DNA from: Toxorhynchites rutilus septentrionalis
Lineage: Eukaryota; Arthropoda; Insecta; Diptera; Culicidae
Length of the DNA stretch: 64,000 bases
Reading direction: 5' to 3'
Assembly: GCF_029784135.1 (NCBI RefSeq)
Contig: NC_073746.1
Location: forward strand, 231,062,024-231,126,023
The notes under the pieces: generated by a model
Database searches by the model: none
What the model saw: the letters and a program-made list of their open reading frames with translations, nothing else
Told to the model about the DNA's origin: nothing
Shown here: in pieces, positions 11,256 to 21,352 of the stretch
How positions within the stretch are numbered: the first letter of the stretch is position 1
Layout: each line of letters starts with the position of its first letter
Made by a program: the position numbers and the translations under genes

Positions 11256-11362
11256 TTTTAATTTGTTAATTTATCATTTCGTATATTATTTACGAATACG
11301 TCGAAATTTCATAATTAACTCTTCAGTAAAAAGTTCCGGGGACCCTAACAAGGTTCAATGGC

Positions 11363-11933
11363 TTGCGTGGTTTTGTAGAATCATTTCGAGATGGAACGAT
11401 TCTTTCTTGCCTTTGCGAGAACAATACACTAATTGATCATATGTCGCAATTTGTTTCTTTATATCAATGCACGCTTTGCACTGAGTATTCAACGAGAGGC
11501 ATCTTCCGTGCATCGCCATTCAACAAGCATCAGACACGCGTCTTACAGATGCACACAGATGCACACATTTCTATCGATCGATACGTCAAAAGACGCAGGA
11601 CCGAACTAGGGAAAGAAAAATAGGAATGTGCATGTGTTCGAGGAAGTGAAACGAATTTCTTAGGAAGACATATATAGAGAGCATAATATTAAGATCGCGA
11701 CTACTCAAGCTATCATAATCTGATATGCGTGAGTATATCCTTTCGATCTTTTAAATCAGCAGCCAATTTAATCACTAATTGCATTTTTTACGAAACCAAA
11801 ACGACACGCTCGATATAATGACATCCTGAATCACAATTACATAAATTGTTAGTAGCAAGACCTACACGATAAAAAGGTGAATTGAGCACGAAATGATTGG
11901 GCAACATACAATACAATAACTGATGAATGCCTA
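11363..11933. other. Body of family G element, otherwise unassigned
   Basis: Around 11400-11470, TCTTGCCTTTGCGAGAACAA and ATGTCGCAATTTGTTTC have counterparts at 54220-54260 and, inverted, at 41860-41920. No coding capacity recognised. Confidence 0.35.
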
Positions 11934-12870
11934 TTAGGGGAGGACGGGGGGAGACGGCCACCCGGGGTAAGATGACCACTCTCTAGCTTATTGAAACAAT
12001 CAACTATTGGACAATTATAACACATTAGTTTAGTGTATTGCATTACACTCAATCATGTATACTCATTTTTGCGTTATTTTGTTTATTTTTGTTATTTTGC
12101 ATGCAAGAACTTTAGTGTTTCAGAAGTGTATATGGACATGTCCTGTGAAGCCAATGTTACAATAGTAAACACAAAGGCCTGTTAAGTGTGTTTGTGTAGA
12201 AAACGGTATATTTTTAAAGCATTTCATAGGATTATTGAGACACTTTTGCTTGACTCATAGCGGGGGCAAGGTGGCCACTATTGCCACGATTTTGCCATAA
12301 TCGTACCTTTGAACGCTCCTTATTGACGAATTGAATGGGAACATCACGCAACTTGAATTGTTGGTTGAATAACTCAAGGCGAATTCATGATAAATTTGAT
12401 GGTTTTTTCAAATACCAAATATAATAATTTTTAATTATGATAATTTCGCAAGGGTTGCACATTAAGCACGTTATAGGTAATTCAGGAAAAATAACATCTC
12501 CCAATTTTGTGACGCTTGATCTAAAATACAATATATGTTGCACAATTTTGCCGGATACAATCATCCTCTATGCGCCTAGATTCACTAGTCATTTCATGTG
12601 ACCATCTCACCCTTAGTGGTGGCCAACTTGACCCGTCATGATTTTAGTAGCACCTTTTTCATACCTTTTTTAATTAATCCTTATTTATATTTTATTATTT
12701 AATTTATTTTTTATATAAAATTATGAAATAAAAAGAAAAACTTCTGGAAGTCAACGTGATTGCGGAAAACATCCTAAGGATCGATACTGACATATGCCTC
12801 AATTTTGTATACACAGTGTTCAATTGTACTCTATGCTTAGAGTGGCCGTCTTACCCCGTCTTCCCCTATT
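11934..12870. mobile_element. G-rich TIR DNA element 1 (psq/pogo-like group)
   Basis: The left end TTAGGGGAGGACGGGGGGAG, then ACGGCCACCC, mirrors the right end, whose reverse reads AATAGGGGAAGACGGGGTAA, then GACGGCCACTC: about 26 of 31 positions agree. Copies of the motif GGGG(T/C)AAG-TGGCCAC occur subterminally (11966, 12259, 12600-12640). No transposase is readable inside 937 bp. It is grouped with 15947, 46466 and 46829 by end structure only. Confidence 0.65.
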
Positions 12871-13010
12871 GGTAAATGGAAAATAATTCATTATACGCAT
12901 CAACTCACATTGTGAACCAACGCCCGAATTGAGGCAAAAAGATTGCTCATTGCATCGTATGCAACGTTTGCGTTTGAAAACTCTTAATGGACATTTTTCG
13001 TAAAGTTACC

Positions 13011-13284
13011 CTTCTTCTTCTTCTTCAATGGCACTAACGTTCCTAGAGGAACTTCGCCGTCTCAACGTAGTATTACTTGCGTCATTTTTATTAGTACTTA
13101 GTTGAGATTTCTATGCCAAATAACACGCCTTGAATGCATTCTGAGTGGCAAGCTCTAGAATACGCGTGATCACAGTGCAAGTCGGAGGAAATTTCTTTGA
13201 CGAAAAATTCCCCCGACCAGAATGGGAATCGAACCCGAACACCCGGCATGTTAGTTATGACGCTAACCACTCGGCCACGGGAGC
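13011..13284 (-). mobile_element. tRNA-derived SINE, Feilai-like, copy 2
   Basis: The reverse complement begins GCTCCCGTGGCCGAGTGG, has box B GGTTCGATTCCCAT, the body CACGCGTATTCTAGAGCTTG, and ends in a GAAGAAGAAG tail at 13011. It is complete and close to the copies at 4701 and 35333. A GTTACCC word lies near both flanks but is not immediately abutting on the right, so the target duplication is uncertain. Confidence 0.88.
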
Positions 13285-13289
13285 ACGTA

Positions 13290-13345
13290 GGGTTACCCCC
13301 TATATCGAAATCAAAGTCATAGTCCTATGTCAAAACTCGTTCACT
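13290..13345 (+). repeat. Family G right terminus, fragment
   Basis: ACCCCCTATATCGAAATCAA then GTCATAGTCCTATGTCAAAA matches the right end at 49350-49390 (CACCCCGGTATAGAAATGAA, then GACGTAGTCCTACGTCAAAA). The rest of the element is not seen next to it, apart from the SINE abutting at 13284. Confidence 0.5.
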
Positions 13346-14845
13346 ACGAATTCATCCATACAACGAAGGACCGAAGCAATTCCTTTGAAAATGAGACTAA
13401 ATTTCCACTACCACATTCCAGATTCCATTGAGAGGAAGCGATCTTTTATCTTACTCCATCAAACAATGGAAGCAGCATCAAGTTTCTCTCTTCGCACTTT
13501 CCATTTTGTTCACAGAACATGTTCACCAGCAGTACTTCCCGGACATGACAATTAACAATGTGTGTTGTGTCAGGCATTTACAATTACAAATTTACAATTT
13601 ACAAGCACACATCAGACGTTAAAAACACCAGTGTAGGGTGAAAAGTGTTCATTGGTGAGGAATCCGAAACGTGTTCAGCATAACAACAATAATAACCCAC
13701 GGTGAGAGAAATTCCATTATTATTTCTCAATTAGTATTTGCTCCAAATTTTCCCAAAATACATAGATGACGCCTCCAAGAAAACAAAGTTTCCCGCCGAT
13801 AGAAGAGCTTCGGCATTTCTAAAATTAGAACAAGACCCCGTACCATAGCGAAACGAAATCTGTTGCTCAATGATTGCTCAGAACCTTATTAATGTTTTAA
13901 CGTAATGAAAATCCCCTCTCCCGTCTATCTCCACGCTTGCCATTCTGCAGAAGTAACGCAAAAACAAATGGGGGAATCGACCACCGACTTTTTAAAGTCC
14001 GCTTTCCGCAAAAAGTTGTTCATCCATTCTCACAAACTAGCAAACAAGCTGATTCCGATGCGTGTTCAGAGCAAGACATTCCTGGTTAGGGAGCGCCAAA
14101 CTTCCCATCGTCGGCATCTGGCCTCAGCGCAGTGGATTTCCAGTCTAGCCCGAAACAAGCTTCCTTCCATTTTCCATGTGTACCCCCCAGTTCCTCCCGG
14201 GCCAAATCCCTCCAGCCTTGATCCACTGTCGGAAGCGCGGCTCGCCGGGTGTGACGAACTCTGCGTAAACAACGCATAATTTGGCATCTCGCCGTTGCTC
14301 GTTTCGCTCCGCTCGGTGCTGAAACTGTCTTTTTCATATTTAGATCTTTTAGCTCTGTGCTTTGGGGATTCTGTTTTTGTTGTTGCTGGGAAACGCTGTG
14401 TTCACATATACCTAACAGTACGAGAGCAAGGAAATGATTTCGAGTGCCAAATGGCAATAATCATCGGCCTGCCGGTTTTGTGCCTTGTGGCGCAGTGTGC
14501 GAAAATGGGACAATAAAAATATACTAGGTGTCCATAAATCATAATTGACTTCCATATACAGTCGATTTGTGGATGTGTAATTACATTTATCGTAATATGA
14601 TTGATGCGGGCCCGTGCCAAGCTGGAGTAAAAGTTGTATTTGGTGGGTGGGTTGTGCTTTGTTTTTAACGAAAACACCAGTAGAAATAGAAGTACTGTTT
14701 CTAGTATTTGACCGCACTTACACAATTTTCTGTTTTTATTTTACATCGCATGTTTGGTACACTTTTAATATAATCGTTTCATTTATTATCAAGAGATGAA
14801 ACAGAAAATCATGATGCTTTTTTATTCTTCCGTCTTCTTTATACA
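13346..14845. other. Unassigned region with opposed open frames
   Basis: Open frames of about 124 codons run on both strands between 13905 and 14457, in a patch of higher GC. No domain, signal or splice chain is recognised on either strand. A conserved host exon or regulatory block is possible but not supported. Confidence 0.3.
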
Positions 14846-14970
14846 GATGAACGACATTCAGGTATTTGTAACATTCGGGTCTATTGATTATTTCGATCAT
14901 TTCCATATCCGAGTGGCTAAAGCCACAGATATCATGCCGGGAGCTTAAAGATCGATTCCTGTTTCAGCCG
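14846..14970 (+). repeat. Tandem-arm unit fragment plus tRNA-like head
   Basis: ACATTCAGGTATTTGT and ACATTCGGGT (14849-14880) are two units of the 17-bp foldback array. They are followed by CCGAGTGGCTAAAG (box A-like) and, after CATGCCGGG, GATCGATTCCTG (box B-like), resembling a decayed Feilai-type head at about 14905-14967. Confidence 0.4.
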
Positions 14971-15250
14971 TTAGTACACTCGACAATCCTGAAAAACTCT
15001 TCCAAAAATTACCATTTTGCGAAGAATATTTTACTAGCAAACCTATATTTTACCTGCAAACCTATTAAAACTGAGACATAGAGGAATATTCAAAAACTCA
15101 AGACAAGTACAGTTATATACATAAATAATTTATTCAGGAAAAAAAGATCTAAACTGCAAACGATTTGTTAATTGGAATAAGTGCCACCCATTACTTCTAA
15201 ACTTGTCCAGATCGATCTGAGGGTTACCGTACCCCGTGGTACGCCAAAAT

Positions 15251-15812
15251 CAGTCTTCAGAAAACAAACGCAGCGCTGCACTTGAGTTTAATTTTCATCA
15301 GCGCGCGCTCAAAGAACACTCGTATTCTCTTTTGGTGCGAAGCGCACAAAATTCATAAGCAGGACAGCACAAAATGTACCCGGCGCAGAACTCAGATACT
15401 AAACATTTCTTCTCACTTGTGTGATGCACGTCTCATTCTACATACACACACACATACACATCAAATTCTAGCGCCCGCTTTGTCTTCGTTCGTTCTAAGC
15501 AAAACATAAAAACAACAGCGCGCCCCCATTGAACCGTATACGCTTGTGTGAAGAAAAATATCTCAACAGAGAGAGCAATCCTGATTCAAGCGCGCAGCAC
15601 GGCGCGTAAGCACGGTGCAAATTTCAGCGTAAAACTCAGCGTGAAACTCAGTTTAAAACTGGGCTTGCGCTCACGGCGCTGACAACCAAACATTTCATCT
15701 GTGTTTCGGAGCGTGCTCATTCGCCAGAGCGCATGTGTGCGCAAGGAGTGGGAGCTCAACTGGGTACAAAAATCTTGGTGCGCATAAGCACCGAGTTGCA
15801 TTCTGAAGACTG
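15251..15812. mobile_element. hAT-like MITE
   Basis: Termini CAGTCTTCAGAAAACAA and, inverted, CAGTCTTCAGAATGCAA are flanked by imperfect 8-bp duplications (GCCAAAAT at 15243-15250, GGCAAAAC at 15813-15820, 6 of 8 equal). CAGT-type ends with 8-bp target sites suggest the hAT superfamily. The interior holds CA repeats and GCGC-rich blocks and no transposase. Confidence 0.55.
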
Positions 15813-15946
15813 GGCAAAACTATCTAAGAATATTGAAACGAACTTAACAAATCCAGATGATATCTCCTAAAAATATCAGGTTGAGTCTTTAATTTGTCAC
15901 TCAAAAATACTATTATAACAAATATGTGTTAAAACATATGGGAACT

Positions 15947-17055
15947 GGGGGTAAGCCCGTCACTGAGGGTAAGACCGGCACACCTTGAGTTTTACTATAA
16001 AACTCTAATTAACTATGTTTTCGAACACTGCACATGTTAGTATTTATAATTATAGACGTTTTAAATCAAATCCAACCAACCGTGATTCGTCAAATGTTAA
16101 AATATTAATAAAAACAAACGCGAGTGCCGATGATGTGCAACCGGATGTAAATTTCGGTAGTAGAATTTATGCTTTTATGCTTGAACGACGTTTCAAATCC
16201 TTTTTCGTTGTTCTACAGTTTGTTCTCTGAATTGTTAACTATCACTGGAATTCAAGTTGAGTTAAGTTGAAGGAATAAATTATTAGAAAGAGTCTCCCTA
16301 AAAAATGTATGCTGTTGGGGTAAGACCGTCACCGTTTGAGTGGAGTAACCCCAGCATGATTTCCAGTTAGTTAAAAGTTATTGGGACATATTATTCATCT
16401 ATTTCAGATGCCTCGCATCTCCTAAGGAAATCGAATTGTGAGAGTGGGTCCCAGGAGAACCTCACCCTTGCAAAAGAGACTATCGTTGGTGGAGTTTCTG
16501 TCAAACGTGCTTCCAAGACTTTCGAATCCCTAGGTCTATATTACAGGATCACGGTTTGTGAAAGGTCATAAACTCGGAACTAGGTCCTAGATTCCATCGA
16601 ACTAGTAATTGAATTGTGGTGTAGTTTGAGGTGCCGCAAGATAGATTTGCCTGATATCAAATTCCTTTCTTTTCCATATTCCATATTCACCGGAACTTGT
16701 TCCGATCATATCTCCGGAATCAGTTCAGCAATCGTGCCATATTCGACAGTGACATCTAGAAATAGAATACCTCCCATTTGGCGGTTGCCACATTCAAACT
16801 GGTTTTATTTAGGGGGTCAGTGTTACCCCCATGGGGTGCCGGTTTCACCCGCACTGGTTGGTGAACTCTGTTTTTATGTCAGCTTTGAAAAGTGACTATT
16901 ACTTGAAAAATTGCCGTTTAAAAGCACTGATATATCTTATATCTCATGGAAAATAATCTACACAATGATTCTGTGAGGGAAACATAACAATATGTGCCCT
17001 CAGATCTCACAATAAAATACTTTCCCTTATGGAGCCGGGCTTACCCCCAGCTCCA
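15947..17055 (+). mobile_element. G-rich TIR DNA element 2 with psq-HTH remnant
   Basis: The left end AACTGGGGGTAAGCCCGTCA is mirrored on the right (reverse: AGCTGGGGGTAAGCCCGGCT). A second motif copy, GAGGGTAAGACCGGCAC, lies just inside at 15966 and a third, GGGGTAAGACCGTCACC, at 16317. A broken transposase HTH lies at 16413-16560. It appears to be a decayed pogo/Tigger-type element. Confidence 0.68.
16413..16560 (+). pseudogene. Pipsqueak-type HTH remnant of transposase
   Basis: In one frame this reads NLTLAKETIVGGVSVKRASK then TF. In a neighbouring frame it continues as IPRS-LQDH-like sequence, the usual ending of the psq helix-turn-helix found at the N-terminus of pogo/Tigger and Jerky-type transposases. 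A TTTCAG acceptor-like site stands just before ATGCCTCG at 16407, so the ancestral gene may have been spliced. The DDE catalytic part is not found downstream. It is short and frameshifted, so only the fold assignment is offered. The position inside matching terminal repeats supports it being the element's own transposase. Confidence 0.5.
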
Positions 17056-17119
17056 CTACACTATGCAAAAAAAGGTTTACCCACCCCGAGTGCAAAATTA
17101 GATTTCTCAAAAAAAACTA

Positions 17120-18060
17120 GTAGCGGGTTATATCTTTGATATAACCGCAAGGTGGACGTAGGACTAACGTTGACTTAGCAATAAATAAGTAACAAGTATA
17201 TGAATCTTAGACATTTCATCTTTCGAATAAAATGATTATCATACCACTTCGTTTAGCCGGAAAAGAATTATTAATGCTCAAAGGGGGAATCGATTCCTCC
17301 TCGAAAATACCCAGAGCAAATAATACCCACTCCCCAAGCCCCGACAATTGGAATTATCGTTGATCCGGGGCAGGATTATTAACACTTGAGAAAGAATGGA
17401 TTCCTCCTCGGAATTACACAGTAAAAATAAGATCTCTTCCCAACAATTCCAACTTCCCAATAACGACGATCGATTGCAGCATTCGTAAATAAATATTGAT
17501 ATGTTATATAATATCCACTTCGATAATATCCACTACACCATATCATATCATGTTCTTCACTATCAAATCCATAGTCAATAGCACCCATCGGTATCGAATT
17601 ATCATCGATACCTCGGTTTTCGCTGAATGCTCCGTTAGGTCCGACTGCGGAGGAGAAATGGGATTGAAAAACGACAAACGGGAGAAAGAGATGTTAGAGG
17701 TTGAAGGGAGATTGGCAGAAAACTTCTGTATTTTATTTTTCGAATAATGTGATTATCATACCACTTCGTTTTTCCAGAAAGAGATTATTAACGCTCAAAG
17801 AAGGAATCGAGTCCTCAGAGGAAATACCCATCGCAAATAAGAATCGACTATCGATTGCGGTATTCGCACACAAATAATTTTATAACGCAGCTTTCATCAA
17901 AGTGATTTCTTCGATATGGTGAAATTTCCACTATCATATATTTCGTATTCCTCATTATCCAATCCATAGTCAATGGCACCCATCGGTATCGAATTATCAC
18001 CGACACCACGATTTTCGCTAAATGCTTCTTTCAGTTCGGCCTGCAAAAACTTTTCTGAAC
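17120..18060 (+). repeat. Family G element with internal duplication
   Basis: The left terminus AGCGGGTTATATCTTTGATA and GGACGTAGGACTAACG lies at 17120-17180. Two related blocks follow: about 17230-17650 and about 17745-18050. Both start GATTATCATACCACTTCGTT and end in a stretch containing CACCCATCGGTATCGAATTA. The block also matches 49200-49320. Small open frames here are unsupported. Confidence 0.6.
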
Positions 18061-18077
18061 TCTAATCCATTAAATTT

Positions 18078-18095
18078 GGTACCCTGAAAAGGGCC
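18078..18095 (-). promoter_or_regulatory. Histone mRNA 3' stem-loop relic
   Basis: On the minus strand GGCCCTTTTCAGGGTACC stands about 22 bp after the H3 coding remnant. It matches the replication-dependent histone stem-loop pattern (GGYYCTTTTCAGRRCC) except at the base of the stem, where pairing is lost. It would have directed U7-dependent end formation. Confidence 0.65.
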
Positions 18096-18116
18096 GTTGA
18101 TTATACGCTAAGGTAA

Positions 18117-18467
18117 TATCACGCTCTCCTCGGATACGACGGGCAAGATGTGATGCGTTTTGCATGGCTTAGCACACAAATTGGTATCTTCGAAAAGGGC
18201 TCCTGCAGTGCCATAACCGCGGAACTTTGGAAGCGGTTTTGAAGTCCTGGGCAATTCCACGAACCAAACGCTGCAAAGGTAGCTTGCGGATCAGCAATTC
18301 GGTCGACTTCTGATAGCGACGAATTCCACGCAAAGCGACGGTTCCCGGTCGGTAGCGATGTGGCTTCTTCACACTTCCTGCGGCTGGTGCGCTTTTCCGA
18401 GCTACTTTCGTGGTGCTTTACCACCGGTAGATTTACGAGCTGTCTGTTTGGTCCCAATGAAACGAGT
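18117..18467 (-). pseudogene. Histone H3 pseudogene
   Basis: The minus strand carries core nucleosome histone H3 in broken frames. [16 protein letters not shown] is followed after a deletion by [20 protein letters not shown], then [20 protein letters not shown] and [17 protein letters not shown]. After a further deletion [11 protein letters not shown] reads in another frame, then [13 protein letters not shown] and LARRIRGER. The expected ATG is TTC, at least four deletions shift the frame or remove residues, and two 'REI' motifs have become 'RGI'. The terminal stop is also lost. A stem-loop at 18078-18095 shows descent from a replication-dependent, non-polyadenylated histone gene. No other histone gene is recognised nearby. 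Confidence 0.9.
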
Positions 18468-18479
18468 CCTCACGGTGCG

Positions 18480-19764
18480 AGAGTAAAGTTAGAAATGAAC
18501 GGAAGCACCTTTCACTCAAATTCTTTTTATTTCTTAATTTGGTTTACATTACAATATAATACTACATTTCAAGTGATCAACCTAGGGTTCTACATCTTGA
18601 GGTTGCATTGTCAAGTGCTGTAATGATTTTCATCATACACATTATCCGATTGTTTCATATTCCTATTGTAAATGCATGCCTAAACTTTTCTAGTTTTTTT
18701 GTTACCTTTTTTAATACCTAAGTCTAACGCATAAGATACCCTCCCCAAATTATTTACATTGTTCCAACTTAAACTACTTATCTAACTGGAATTAAATATA
18801 TCTACCCTAATCCAAAGCCGATACCTTGAAAGTGCCATTACTTTTAAGTGTTCACTTCCTGGAAAGTTGATGATAATCGGGTAAAAATTCGAGTTTTGAG
18901 CATGATTTTTTTGTGTGCGGATTTTTAACGGTACACCCTTCATAAACAAACTCGGAAAACATTATCTACACAGAAAAACACCGCAAGTACTATTTCAGTG
19001 AGACAAGTGGAATTATCTCCCACTATTCTAGAGTACTTTTGAGTATATGTGTGTGTGTCTCACACAAACAAGAACATGATGGTATACAGTGACGTCGACT
19101 GGGGGGTGCGGAGGGAGCGGAGCGCCCCCAGGTGCACTATTCTAGGGGTGCAGAATTTGTATGAAGAAATTGAATAATTATGATTTATTCCTTTTCTGGT
19201 GGGGTGGTGGGGGTGCAAATCGACTATTCCGCCCCGGGTGTGGAAGCTCCACTCGACGCCACTGATGGTATATTAGATTGGCTATACATCGCAACCTACG
19301 TATGTTCCTTTTACTTGACAGCCTCACAATCCCCTACTACAGTACTCTTCGCTAAATGGTCTAACAGGGCAATCCAGTTATCGAATTCCATTCGCTAACT
19401 GGGCTGACATGTCAAACCTCGAATAAAATTGTGGGGAACTTCCATGAATTGTTTGACTGGCACTGAAAAAAACTAGTTCGCTAGTTCCCTATACAGTGTA
19501 ATGTTTCAAATTACATTTTTTCAGAAGATCTTGAATTTGGATATACAAAAGGTTTCCACTAAAACATCATTCAATTTTTGTCATGCGAAAATAATGTCAA
19601 TTTTTATCATCAAATACATCAAATTGTATTCGAATGCCCTTCATATTTCTCGACAGTACATGAATATGACGTCTATTTTTGATACATAACTGATTTTTAA
19701 TTGGGCTTCAGTTAAAGAGTAGTCTAGTTGAAGAACACCCAGATAGCGAACGACTACTGTACTG
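18480..19764. other. Unassigned spacer
   Basis: AT-rich DNA with a short GTGTGTGT tract near 19048 and a G-rich patch at 19095-19235. No gene, RNA or repeat relation recognised. Confidence 0.35.
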
Positions 19765-20090
19765 GAGAAAGGAAGCCATTCCATGCCAACCGATATACTG
19801 GTTCTCAGATTTTCGCGAAAAGTGGTAGATTTGTTCTTTATCCCAAACAATTAGACCCTTATTTTTATTTTTTTCGTTAGGGTGACCATTTCCGTTTTAG
19901 GGTGGTCCAAAAAATCACCTTTTTCACTTTTTGCCTAAAATAATTTTTTTCCTAAATTCATAACTTCATAATTCATAATTACTGAACCGATTCGAACGAT
20001 CGACATATCAAATTAGAGCCAATCACCTTGCTTTTTACTAGATCTATGTAACTAGAATCCAATTTAGTCGCTAATGTGGTATTTTTTGAC
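19765..20090 (+). mobile_element. Family F foldback MITE, left half
   Basis: Starts AGCCATTCCATGCCAACCGA, then TTCTCAGATTTTCGCGAAAA and GTTAGGGTGACCATTTCCGT, as at 29788 and, inverted, at 28300-28545. The matching right arm is absent. Sequence at 20100-20290 is instead an inverted relative of 55790-56000. Confidence 0.6.
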
Positions 20091-20099
20091 GTAGAACTA

Positions 20100-20290
20100 C
20101 ATCTTTCAGGAAAAGTGCCAAATCTGAAAACAGGTCACGGTTTTATGAAATAAAGTTAACGTTAATAACTATTTTCACAGCGAACGGATTCTGGTGATTT
20201 GCATACCAATCGAATTGGAAATTCTCTAAGATTTGTTTGATATGCTATACATTACAATTCCCTAATCCCTAAACGTTTTAAATAAATGAA
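20100..20290 (+). repeat. Dispersed repeat shared with 55.8-56.0 kb
   Basis: CAGGTCACGGTTTTATGAAA, TAAAGTTAACGTTAATAACT and TTTGTTTGATATGCTATACA correspond to the reverse complement of 55860-55990. A GACGTAGAACTAC word precedes it at 20085, as GACGTAGTTCTACGTC follows it at 56012. Non-coding. Confidence 0.5.
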
Positions 20291-21312
20291 AACTGGAAGC
20301 ATTCGCATTTTCTCATACATTTGTTCTGCCGATGTGTGTGCTTCCCGTACCCGTACCGTCAATAACGAGCAACTAATACATTCTTTTCTGCCCGTTTCCA
20401 ACTTATTTGGTATAAATAAGCCATCCACGATTTGAACCCACTCAAGGTGCTACTGACACTCGACCGCAACGGTTATGTTTTTAGCGCCATTCTAAAAGAG
20501 AACAATAGGAATAGAAGTTTTCTCCTACTACCGAATGCAAAGCTTTTTTCAAAGCTAATTTCGGTCTTAAATAAAGCGTTTTATTGCAGCAACAGTTGTC
20601 CGGATACCAGGAAAGGAGGAAGCAGCCGAGAAGCCCCCAACAGCCATTCAGGAAGTTGGTCCGGTCGGATTGGCCACTTTGACCGACAGTTTTCACTGCC
20701 CTTTGCGTGTCCCGCTGTTTGCACCCGTCTCATCTGCATCGTTTTCCTGCCAGTGACGCGCGATTTCGGCGCAATTTCTGCTCTTCAACCATCAGCAGCT
20801 CAGGAGGTGTGAGGTGTGAAAGGAGGTTATTTTCGCTTCGTCGTTTCGAACCGCTGCGGCTGTTGCCCTGTCGTCGGCGGCTCCCGGTCCCTTCCCCGCT
20901 ACCCCACTGCCATCAGGTGGTGACCTTCGAGGAGGTCCTTCAACACGATCGGTGATTGACCAAACTTTTCTTAATACCAGGAGTTAGTGAGAAATAGGAC
21001 GACCAAAGGGTATAGGTTAGAAAATTTTTACTACATATCCCAAATTGATATTAATTTAACAGACATTTAAAAGTGACTTCACCAAGTGTTTTTAAAACAG
21101 TGCTTTTCTGCCAGTGAATTTTTCCTCAAGTGTTTTTCCGCCAAGTGATTTCGGTGATCGATTTCGTAACTGCGTTGGCATTGTCCCCCGCCGTTACTGT
21201 CCTCTGCCGTTTTCGTCCCCGCTGTTGTTGTCCCCCGACGACCAACGTACATAGAATAAGAAAATTTAAAAACTTCTTACCTGGCTGTACTTAGGTATAG
21301 CCAGCCTTGAAC
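20291..21312 (+). other. GC-richer leader, possible LINE 5' region
   Basis: From about 20430 to 21310 the base composition is richer in C and G than the surroundings, without a convincing long frame. It runs directly into the presumed start of the LINE's first reading frame. A 5' untranslated region with an internal promoter is a reasonable inference; the exact 5' boundary was not found. Confidence 0.35.
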
Positions 21313-21352
21313 ATGGCTTCCAGCAGCTCCGGCGCCGGAAAGCCAACAAATA

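Noticed and set aside
13145..13555. 136-codon frame
   Set aside because: About a third of it is the reverse strand of a Feilai-like SINE; the same peptide start recurs at 35467 in another SINE copy.
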